Below, piece after piece: positions 22,301 through 34,300 of a stretch of 64,000 nucleotides of DNA. The notes below the pieces were generated by a model that was not told the origin of the DNA, did not search any database, and was given only the letters and a program-made list of their open reading frames with translations. Source of the stretch: Syngnathus acus (lineage: Eukaryota > Chordata > Actinopteri > Syngnathiformes > Syngnathidae); NCBI RefSeq assembly GCF_901709675.1, contig NC_051097.1:1848539-1912538 (forward strand), read 5' to 3'. Within the stretch, counting starts at the first letter, position 1; each line of letters starts with the position of its first letter. Both the position numbers and the translations under genes were made by a program.

Positions 22301-25300
22301 GAAGAAACAGCAGTCTGCTTTTACGCGCAGCCGCGATATCGCTGATGGGGCTGTAAGAGCCAGCTACATTATTGCCAACGAGCTGGTGCAGGCATCCAAG
22401 CCATTTGCTGATGGGGAGTTTGTAAAAACATGCATGCTGAAGGCTGCAGAAGTCGTGTGCCCTGAAAAGAGACCTGCCTTTGCCAATATTAGTCTAACGA
22501 GGAACACTGTCGCAGATCGGGTGACAGAACTCTCAAGTGACTTGAGCAGCCAATTGAAAGAGAAAATCAAATCATTTATCGCATTTTCAATTGCAATAGA
22601 TGAGAGCACCGATGTCACAGATATTGCTCAACTGGCCATATTCATTAGAGGTGTTGATGAAACTTTGACCATCACCGAGGAGCTTCTTGAATTGGTGCCC
22701 ATTAATGACACCACAACAGCAGATGACATTTTCAGCGCTCTCGTTGGAGCGCTGGACAAGGTGGAGGCGGACTGGTCCCGTGCTGTGAGCCTGGCGACCG
22801 ACGGTGCGCCATCAATGGTGGGGAGAAAGGCAGGCGTTGCCACAAAATTCCGTGACAAAATACAGACCGCAAATGGAGGACAGGAGTTTTGGGCATTTCA
22901 CTGTATTTTGCACCAGGAGGCGTTATGTTGCAAAACACTGCAAATGGACCATGTTATGAGCGTGGTTGTGAAAACTGTCAATTTCATCAGAGCTCGCGGT
23001 CTAAATCACCGTCAGTTTGACTCATTTCTCAGTGATCATGACATTCATGCTGGCCTACCATACCACACTGACGTGCGCTGGTTAAGCAGAGGTGCAGTAC
23101 TCAAGCGCTTCTTTGAGCTACGAGGCGAAATTGGACATTTTATGGAGAAGGGACGCCCAGTAAAGGAACTTCAATGCAAGGAATGGGTGCAGGATCTTGC
23201 CTTCATGGTAGATATTACGCAACACTTGAATACACTTAACACTACATTGCAGGGCCGTAACAGAGTTGTCACTCAATATTACGACAGCATAAGTGCGTTC
23301 AAGATGAAACTGTCACTGTGGGAGACGCAGCTATCCAGCGGTGACACCACGCACTTCTCATGTCTCACAGCTGTACGTCCGAAGGCACCGGATCGTCCCG
23401 ATTTGGATAAATATAAAGACAACATAACAGATTTGCTGCGAGAGTTTGAGCGGAGGTTTCAGGTTTTCAGTGAACTTGAGAACAAGTTCGGCTTTTTTCG
23501 CTCGGCATTTACAGTGAAGCCTTCTGATGTGCCAGCTGACATTCAGCTCGAGCTTATTGACTTGCAGTGCGATTCCGCTATGAAGGATAAATTTGGGTCC
23601 GTGGGATTGGATACGTTTTATCAGTATCTTGTGCCAGGTTACCCCAAATTAACAGCCATGGCTGCAAAGGTTCTCTCCATGTTTGGGACTACTTATCTTT
23701 GTGAACAGGTGTTCTCCGTGATGAACAATAATAAAACAAAGCAGCGCTCAAGGTTAACAAATGAACACTTGAATGACATTGTTAAATGTGCTGCTACTCA
23801 GGATTTGACACCTGATATCGACGCACTTGTAAAGGCAAAAAGATGCCAAGTTTTCAGGAGCCAGCAGCAGCAAGTAGACTGCAGGAGTGCAGTGAGAGAG
23901 AGAAAAAAGTGTGATGACACGACATTTGTTTGCACTCATGAATACAGATCATTAAAAATAAGATTAATCTGGTTTCATATTAAAGACAATTAATATTGTG
24001 CAGTATATTCTCAGCTTCAGTAGGCCCAGCCTAGTAGTTTGAGCTGATGTAGTCTAATCTTATTGCCCATGCACTGCTAAAACTTTTATTTTGTATTTTT
24101 ATTTATTATTATTTCAAAGCAGTATGACAATTAAGGCAAAACATTTTTTTTAATAGCTCCCACTTGAGTTTGTTTAGTGTGGTGAGTTGGTTCAGGTGTA
24201 AAACTGCATTCACTCAACTGTTAAAATAAACCAGTTGTTAACACATTCAATGCCAAACATGAAAATAATTTTTTTTCTCCATTGTTTGTGAATAAATGTG
24301 TTGTGCTTAGAAAAGATCCCTTGTCATCCGTGATTATAATATGTAGGGTAGGCTACAAATGTAGGCTGAATGATAAAGCATAGTACTGAAAAACAACAGA
24401 AAGTCTGGATCCGGCCCCAGAGCCAAACTGAGTTTGACATGCCTGGTATAGGGGGTTGGCTCGGATGGTTATGCTCTTTTCGCCCCCGGGTGTCGGTCAG
24501 AACACAGGAGGGAAGACGTGGTTCAGTTTTGATTGCTTTACTGAATTATTGGCAAAAAAGTAACAGGCACTGAGGCTCATTGGGGCATACAGGCAAACTG
24601 ACAAAAGGGTATAGGCACACGTTCGGTCGTAAGGATGTGAGAGCAGGTGTGTGTAGTGTACATGGGTGAGTCTTTGGGTGTGTGAATGTGATTCTTGTGT
24701 GTGTGATTATTGTATGAAGCGTGTGAAGGGTGTGTGGGGTGTGTGTGTGCGTGTGTGTGTGTGTGGTTCTGCAACAGACAGAAATACAGCACGTAAGTCA
24801 ACGCTCAACTTCTGACGTCACACAACACATATTACATAACTAACTGCACGTAACGGTTCCGCTATACTAAAAAAAACATACCGTTTTTTCCCATGTATAA
24901 TGCGCAAAATTTAACTAATTTATTGTCCTAAAATCTGGGGTGCGCATTATACATGGGTACAATTTTTTTTTCTTTTTTTTGTGAAGAAAATCATGGTACA
25001 ACAATTTTTGAAGAAAATCTTGTCACGGATGGTTCTTTACAACGTCACTTTCCTCTCTTTTCATTTTAACCTAACTGATCGCGGTGGTGCCTTTCTGGGC
25101 AGTCGGAGAAATCAACGCCAACAAAAAAAATACATCCAGCCTAGTTAAGAAATCACCAGAAAGATCACCATGACAATTGTGAATAATAAATAAATAATTA
25201 TTATATATATTATATATATTATTATTATAATAATAAATAATTGTGATAAATAACTGGAACATCACTCAAATATTGGTGATCCCGTTGAGAGTCTCACATA

Positions 25301-28300
25301 TTTCTTCGCTATCGAGTTTGCGACTGCATGCGCAGTGATACTGACCGGCAGAATAACATCCGGTTGTTCCCAAAGATGATCTTTTTTCTGAAATAATTTT
25401 ATGTTTACGGACTTAAGTAACCCGGCCGGGTCATACCAAAGACTATAAAAATGGGACCCATTGCCTCCCTGCTTGGCACTCAGCATTAAGGGTTGGAATT
25501 GGGAGGTTAGATCACCAAAGGATTCCGGAGCGCGGCGCCGCTGCTGCTCACTGCTCCCCTCTCCCCCAGGGGATGGATCAAAATCACACGGGGATGGGTC
25601 AAATGCAGAGGAAAAATTTCACCACACCCAGACGCGTGTGTGACGATCATTGGGACTTTAAAAAATAAAAAATTATAAAAATAAATAAATAAATAAAAAA
25701 TGGGTGCGTATTATACATGGGTACAGGCTTTTTTCCAGCATTGACATGCCGTTTTTAGGGTGCGTATTATACATGGGGGCGCATTATACATGGAAAAAAA
25801 CGGTAAATGAAATACTCTCGGCAACACACCAAACATAAGTCATCAAGACAACAAAATACATTTGCTGGCGACCGTTAGTCGCCAGGCCGCTGCGTAACGG
25901 CTGTAGTCATGCGTGTACGCTGCTCATAGGATGCGAGGCAAACTTAAAGGAGTGCACCGGAGCGGTCAATGAAACGGCGCGCACACGAAGCAAACCGCGA
26001 TCGGACAAACGGCACAACAGTGGACAGTAGTAACAATGAAATTTATATACTCACTGAATCAAAGACGCACACGATCACAGACACATACTCAGTCGATACC
26101 AGCAACCTTTAACTTACTGCTCCGCACAAGTGAATGGGTAAAATGTCTAGACCCTGAATGTTAGACGACCCCCACTTTTTCAGTCTTATTTCAATGCAAA
26201 AAACAGCGTCTTATATTTGGGCCAATACGGTACTATCGGTTCGTGCAAAGCAAACAGCACTAGGACCCTCTAAAATGGCATTGAGACATGCTTACGAGGC
26301 ACAATTCAAGCTTTCTGGAAAGCCGGGATCATTGCCGAAGAGCAATGTGACAACCGCGAGACAATGTCGACAGGGAATTTGGCATGGTTAATGGCGAACT
26401 TGCCAACTCTTTAATTCGGATACAGAAGATGAGGACGTGGATGGATTTGCGTATGAATATCTATCAGGGATGAGAATGGCAAATGTGAAAAAACACTGAA
26501 AAGTAGCCGGGGGTCTGGGGGGGGCGATTATTTACACATATATACAGTGCCTTGCGAAAGTATTCGGCCCCCTTGAACCTTTCGCCACATTTCAGGCTTC
26601 AAACATAAAGATATAAAATTTTAATTTTTTGTCAAGAATCAACAAGTGGGACACAATCGTGAAGTGGAACGAAATTTATTGGATAATTTAAACTTTTTTT
26701 AACAAATAAAAAACTGAAAAGTGGGGCGTGCAATATTATTCGGCCCCTTTACTTTCAGTGCAGCAAACTCACTCCAGAAGTTCAGTGAGGATCTTTGAAT
26801 GATCCAATGTTGTCCTAAATGACTGATGATGATAAATAGAATGCACCTGTGTGTAATCAAGTCTCCGTATAAATGCACCTGCTCTTTGATAGTCTCAGGG
26901 TTCTGTTTAAAGCGCAGAGAGAACCATGAAGACAAAGGAACACACCAGGCAGGTCCGAGATACTGTTGTGGAGAAGTTTAAAGCCAGATTTGGATACAAA
27001 AAGATTTCCCAAGCTTTAAACATCTCAAGGAGCACTGTGCAAGCAATTATATTGAAATGGAAGGAGTATCAGACCACTGCAAATCTACCAAGACCCGGCC
27101 GTCCCTCCAAACTTTCATCTCAAACAAGGAGAAGACTGATCAGAGATGCAGCCAAGAGGCCCATGATCACTCTGGATGAACTGCAGATAACTACAGCTGA
27201 GGTGGGAGAGTCTGTCCATAGGACAACAATCAGTCGTGCACTGCACAAATCTGGCCTTTATGGAAGAGTGGCAAGAAGAAAGCCATTTCTCAAAGATATC
27301 CATAAAAAGTCTCGTTTAAAGTTTGCCACAAGCCACCTGGGAGACACACCAAACATGTGGAAGAAGGTGCTCTGGTCAGATGAAACCAAAATCGAACTTT
27401 TTGGCCACAATGCAAAACGATATGTTTGGCGTAAAAGCAACACAGCTCATCACCCTGAACACACCATCCCCACTGTCAAACATGGTGGTTGCAGCATCAT
27501 GGTTTGGGCCTGCTTTTCTTCAGCAGGGACAGGGAAGATGGCTAAAATTGATGGGAAGATGGATGGAGCCAAATACAGGAACATTCGTGAAGAAAACCTG
27601 TTGGAGTCTGCAAAAGACCTGAGACTGGGACGGAGATTTATCTTCCAACAGGACAATGATCCAAAACATAAAGCCAAATCTACAATGGAATGGTTCACAA
27701 ATAGACGTATCCAGGTGTTAGAATGGCCAAGTCAAAGTCCAGACCTGAATCCAATCGAGAATCTGTGGAAAGAGCTGAAGACTGCTGTTCACAAACGCTC
27801 TCATCCAACCTCACTGAGCTCGAGCTGTTTTGCAAGGAAGAATGGGCAAGAATTCCAGTCTCTCGATGTGCAAAACTGATAGAGACATACCCCAAGCGAC
27901 TTGCAGCTGTAATTGCAGCAAAAGGTGGCGCTACAAAGTATTAGCGCAAGGGGACCGAATAATATTGCACGCCCCACTTTTCAGTTTTTTATTTGTTAAA
28001 AAAGTTTAAATTATCCAATAAATTTTGTTCCACTTCACGATTGTGTCCCACTTGTTGATTCTTGACAAAATATTTAACTTTTATATCTTTATGTTTGAAG
28101 CCTGATATGTCGCGAAATGTTGAAAGGTTCAAGGGGGCCGAATACTTTCGCAAGGCACTGTATATATACCGTAATTTTCGGACTAAAAGTCGCTCAGAAT
28201 AAAGGTCGCATTAGCCATAAAATGCACAATAACGTGAAAAAAAAACATATATAAGTCGCTCCGGAGCATAAGTCGCATTTTGGGGGGAAATTTATTCGAC

Positions 28301-31300
28301 AAAATCCAACACCAAGAACAGACATGAACGAGCAACAACCAGGGGTCACCAACTCCGGTCCTCAAGGGCGCCAATCCAGCCTGCTTTAGGTGCAGCCCTA
28401 CAACAACACACCTGATTCAAATAATCAGGATCGCTATCAGCCTCAATAGAGCTTGCTGATGAGCTGATCATTTGAATCAGGTGTGTTGTTGTAGGGCTGC
28501 ACCTAAAACAGGCTGGATTGGCGCCCTTGAGGACCGGAGTTGGTGACCCCTGGGCTAAACGATAGGTATGCCAACGTGAAATAAACACAAACGAAGAGCT
28601 GAGAACGGGCCTGACGTAACATTCAGAGTTATTTAAAAAAACTATTACATAAATAACACGTTTATAAAACCTTCTGTGTCACTCCAATTCATTAAATCCA
28701 TCGATCGTCCTTTGTCAACAATGGGTGCGCGCCGCTGACACTTCAAAATATTCCACAGGCCCATATAACAATATATAAATTAGATATCAAATACCGTAAT
28801 TTTCGGACTATAAGTCGCGGGTTTTTTTCATAGTTTGGGTGGGGGGGCGACTTATACTCAGGAGCGATTTATATACATATATATGGTTTTTTTTCACTTT
28901 TTTGGGCATTTTATGGCTGGTGCGACTTATACTCCGGTGCGACTTATAGTCTGAAAATTACGGTAACTATTATATAAGCAATAATATTGTCAAACCATCT
29001 GTGCACTCTAAATCATTAAATCCATCGATCAAATTCCTCATCCTTTGTCAACAACGCCGCGCGTGCGCCCTGACGTCAGCCTCGTCGTTATTCCACAGAT
29101 CTAGTATATAACTATATGGTAGCGTGTAAATGTGAGTACAGTAGAGCACAAGGTTAAATAGTAGAATAATGTCCAACGAACTCACTATCTTGCTTCAGTG
29201 ACGTTTTTCGTTTACCGTAAGTCATGGCATGCATGCGCCCTATAATGCGGTGCGCCCTATGCATGGATTAAATACAGAATAGACTCCGCAATTGAGTATG
29301 TGCCTTTTAACCTGAAGCGCCTTATGGTGCGGAAAATACGGTATGTGGAAAAGGAAATTACCTTTTATGGTTGTTTGTTGGGTACTTTTGTTTTCCCTCT
29401 GCCAGTCCATGTCATTAGCACTAACCCACTCCACGACATACTGTGTAACAGCTGTATTGTTGGGATGATTCCATTTGAGTAAAAGTTGGTCACCTTGTGG
29501 GTGCACTCTAAGCCCCTGCACTGGATCGAGATCTGAAATGTATAGCATCAAGTAAATCTTCCTATTGCCAGTTAAGACATTTTAGGCAAACACGTGACAT
29601 TAGACACAACATGACTGCAGATGATTTGAAATACACTACTATGCTCATAGCAAATAGCAGCACACACAACCATACTGAGTAGAGAGACCATATTTTCCAG
29701 ACTATAAACCGCTACATTTTGCACAAGCTTTGAACCCTGCCTTGCGGCTTGTAGTCTGGTGCGGTGTCTCTATGGATTTTTCGTGATTGTTTTTACGTCT
29801 AATACACTTATACACTCATTAATAAAAAGGTTGTGGACCGCATGTGCGGCACCGCTTTGCTTGGCAGAGGGATATGTGACCAGACACACTGTCACTGGGG
29901 AGAAGAATGGTGTGTTGATCGCATGTCCAGGCAAATAGTGCCGCACAGTTGACAAAAACAAGAGACAGAACGAGATCAAGAGGGACATGATTGGAGAAAG
30001 GAAGCTTTTATACACAAACCCTCATTATAGGGGACAAAAGAAATGCATATGATACCGCTTTTAAGTTAAAGGCAGTCCATTTGGGTCTTAATGAAGGAAA
30101 CAGAGCTGCTGCATGTACTATAGAGGTTTCCTCCGGCCACTAGAGGGCACTGGAGTATTGTTGATGACATTTTGTTGCCACCATTTCCAGTATTTTTTTT
30201 CATGGGTCATGTCTTGTCCGGAGCTTTACGTGTAGCTCATATCGCATTGGCAACTTTACCCCTGTATGTAGTCCCATTTTTTTTTATTATTAGTTGTGTG
30301 TTGCTAGTGTTCCCTGCACATTAAATTTATTATGGTCGTCACTGAGATTTATTCAGGTTTGTATGTTTGCAGAGCTCCTTCATCTGTGTCATGTTGTCAT
30401 ATGTTAATAAGAGGTATGTGTCACCAAAGAGCCATCTCTTTCCTGACAATCCTCTTTGTGTATATTCTCTTACAAATGAAAATTAAACATTAAAACACCT
30501 GCGGCCTATAGTCCGGTGCGGCTCCTATATGAACAAAGCAAGATTTTCCTCGAATTTTAGCTGGTGCGGTTTATAATCTGGTGCGGTTTATAGTCCAGAA
30601 ATTACGGCATTCAGTACCATTTCAGTTGACAGAGGACTATACAGTATCACAATATTTACGTCTTTGCCTTTATATTTCACTGAAATGTAACAGAGATTTG
30701 CTGAAATACTCTAGTGCGGCACACCTACCAAGTGCTTTCTCTGGGATACCGAGTGATGCCTGAGGAGACTTCCCCACAGAATTGATGGCACTGACATACA
30801 CTCGAGCAGTCATATTGTCCAGCAGAGTTATCTGTTTTAAGTCAGTGAACTTCAGGCGAGGGAAGGTGTTAGCCTTGACAGGAATATTTTCCCACGACGT
30901 ATTTCTATTCATCACACTTTCCTTTTGTGTTTGAACCTTTATATGGTAGCTCGTTATCCTTCCATTGGAAAACACAGGATTCTGTCATGGGAAAGTAAGT
31001 AACAGATGTAAGAATAATTTCAGGGTGAATCCCGGTTGTAAGGAGATCCCACTGATTTGACAGTTAAGTACAGTCAACTTCAAAACTTCCTTTGGGGGAA
31101 TTTCGATTAATCATTTCTACAATCATGCATTTTGTATTCATTTATTTAAATACAGAAAGACAACTCTTCTAGACATAAACAGAATCTAGAACAGTCAACT
31201 TTCCTTTATAACTTACATACGTTCAACAGTGCATTTTGAAACCTTGTAAGACCTTCGTGACAGGGCTGTGTGTACTTGGGCTTTAGGTGAATTATATTAT

Positions 31301-34300
31301 GGAACTTACCTTACATATAAACTTCACTTGACGCTCATTAATGCATTCACCTTCAGTAATTATCGTCCATAAATCCGGTTTACTTGTTGGTCCTATAACA
31401 AATGAAAGCAAAAAATGAATGGTTGTAGCAAGATCTTATTCGTTGATTTATATCAAATTGGTTTGCTTTAATTGAGAAAATCACTTCATGAAATGTAGTC
31501 TGATATACTGTAATTCTGTCTGTACAGAAAGGTTTGCTGCCAGCAATGGGTAAACCTGTTACTGTATTTTCTGAAGAATCGCCCATGATACTCACTATCT
31601 TCGTATGTTTTCTTGGTAACGTTGGCACTCCAGTTGCTCCAATACCCATATTCCTCGTTGACACATTTACAGCGCACTTGAGTTGTATAAACTGTGTCGG
31701 GTTGCAGGTTTTGGAGTCTAAAAGATTCTGTCTCTTTGGCAATATCAACATCAGGTACCTAAATGACAAAATAACATAAATAACTCATTTTGTTACCTTT
31801 ATCTCTTACAATTAATCTTGGCTCTATAAATAAAAACACACTTACATTAATCCAACTGTGAGATCCATTTCGGCAATACCTTATTTGGTATTTTAATGCA
31901 ATCATTTGTTTAGGTATGGGTTGTTTCCAGTTTATGAGAAGGGATGTGGGAAATGTCTTTTCTGAAAAGACTTCAACATCTGATGGGGGGTTTGTTTTGG
32001 CTGCATGACAAAGAAAGAGTAAACATTAAATCATAAACTTTTTCATGTTTACATGTGACATCAGATATGTGACATCCATATTTATTCTCTAAATTGAGGT
32101 TAAAATGTTTTGGTTTCAAGCATTTTTTTCTCCCAGAATACTTTGGGGGTTCTCTCTTCTTTTGATAAAAAATATTAAAGTATTTAGGATTTTTCTTTTA
32201 CCAACATGTTTATTGCAAGGTACTCTAAGTTTGACATTTTGACAGTTTGCATCCTAAATCGGTCTTGGTACAGGGATATGTGATGGTAGTCAAAAGGTCA
32301 GCATTTTTCCCCAGGTAAGTAAAAATGTTTTAGTCAATGGCAGCCATGCTTCTAATTTATCATCATCAACATACACTACTCACAAAAAGCTCCTTCAATT
32401 GACTTCATGGTCAACTGTGGACTCAGTACACAGGGGTGTACAAATTCTAATGATCAGAAAATCAACAGGGTCTTCATAAGCTGGATAATGAGCCTGACCA
32501 TTTGAATCGTGTGTTGCAGCAGGGAGACATAGAAAACACGCAGGACACCGGACCCTAAGGAGCGGCATTGGTGACCCCTGTTGTATAGCATGTCCAATCA
32601 ACTGATTTTAATTACCATAGGTGGACACCCAATTAATCTGTTGAAAATTTCAAAAAGATGATCAGCAACTATGTTAAGATGATGCACATGAATTTTGAGT
32701 TTCATGATAAAGGCTGTGGATACAGTTTGTACATCAAATTTTTTTTCAAATCATTTTCAATATAAGGCGGCTCGGTGGCGCACTGGGTAGCACGTCCGCC
32801 TCACAGTTAGGAGGGTGCGGGTTCGATTCCACCTCCGGCCCTCCCTGTGTGGAGTTTGCATGTTCTCCCCGGGCCCGCGTGGGTTTTCTCCGGGCACTCC
32901 GGTTTCCTCCCACTTCCCAAAAACATGCTTGGTAGGCTGATTGAGCGCTCCAAATTGTCCCTAGGTGTGAGTGCGAGTGCGAATGGTTGTTCGTCTCTGT
33001 GTGCCCTGCGATTGGCTGGCAACCGGTTCAGGGTGTCCCCCGCCTACTGCCCGATGACGCTGGGATAGGCTCCAGCACACCCGCGACCCCCGTGGGGTCT
33101 AAGCGGTACAGAAAATGGATGGATGGATGGATGGATTTTCAATAGAGATTGATTGAAAAAATAATAATTGTAATAATTAGCATGTGTTCATTTTTTAAAT
33201 AAATCTTTTTTTTTTTTTTTATTTAAAAATGTGATATTTTTCTTTTCAGAATAAAGTTGTGACAACTGTGTCAGAAACGGTCCAGGACTGATGTCAAATC
33301 AAAATTCATCAAATTGGAAATATTTCATGTCGAAAAATGATTTTCCAAAACATTAGTCATCCCTAATGCTAAAGCAGAGCTGACAATAATTATACAAGGC
33401 CTTACCAAACAAGTTAGCCTCTTGTTTCAGACGTTCAGACTCTACAGTTCCCAGTTCATTGTGAGCCACTACCCAAATCTCCAGGGCCAAATGATTTGGG
33501 AAACTATTCATTGTCACGGTAGCAGTATTTTCTTCCGTTGACACGTTGTAGGCCTGATTGACCCTGAGAATGCACGCACACACGCGTACACACACACGCA
33601 TGCACAGTTTATGTCACGTATGCCAGGTTTCACAGTTCACCTTTAAAAAACAGTTTTTTCTGATACGGGATTAAGGGAATTATACTCACATGATGACTTC
33701 AACATGTAATGTATATATTGTTGGCATTTCCTTGGTCTGGTGTTCTGCTGGTTCCCATGAGCATTTGAAGTCTTTTGAAATATAATGCCCCTCCTGAATT
33801 GCAATACAGGTCACATTCTTCGGTTTCTCTGGAGGGTCTAAAATTAGTATAGTAAAAAAAAACACAAATCAAAGGTAAAGGGGCTGTATTTCCATTTGAG
33901 GAATCCATGCATTCTGTAACTATGAAACCATAATAAAATGAACATCGCGGTTCTAATATACATGATGTGTATACAGCATAGAACATTTATAATAATCACT
34001 GAAAGTCTGAGGAGAACTTGAAATGAATGACCGGTATTCAGGTAACAAAAAATACTGGTCTGCACTTATGTGATCATAACGATCTTGGCCCGAGGACAGG
34101 TTTTCAAATCAAAGAGCTTAAATAAATATTGGTTCAGCGCTTCAGACCCTTACAATTTAAAAGACCTGTGGTAGTACGCTTGAAAGGGCCATTTAGTAGT
34201 ACTACACAAGTTTTTATTTCACAAGGTACATTTCTGTTTCTGTTGTTTTGTGTCCGTTTGGATTGATTTAAACTTTAGACCACTTGGAATAATGGTTTTA

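Larger units (their letters stand above)
19537..26232. mobile_element. Large nested element with 'ACCGTATTGGCCCGAATATAA' ends
   Basis: The left end at 19537 reads ACCGTATTGGCCCGAATAT. The right end at 26205..26232 reads GTCTTATATTTGGGCCAATACGGTA, its inverse. A second left end, with the same subterminal text, occurs at 21295. Between them sit two hAT elements, a MITE-like element (24880..25804) and a SINE. The interior has no frame of its own that I recognise. Confidence 0.65.

Noticed and set aside
22059-23993. Host gene GTF2IRD2-like or ZBED-like
   Set aside because: Single exon, flanked by matching hAT terminal repeats and perfect 8-base target duplications, so it is a transposon gene.
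32807-33022. Conserved small protein seen repeatedly (also 9409, 38795, 51889, 61398)
   Set aside because: These similar 70-codon frames are chance translations of SINE family B in either orientation.
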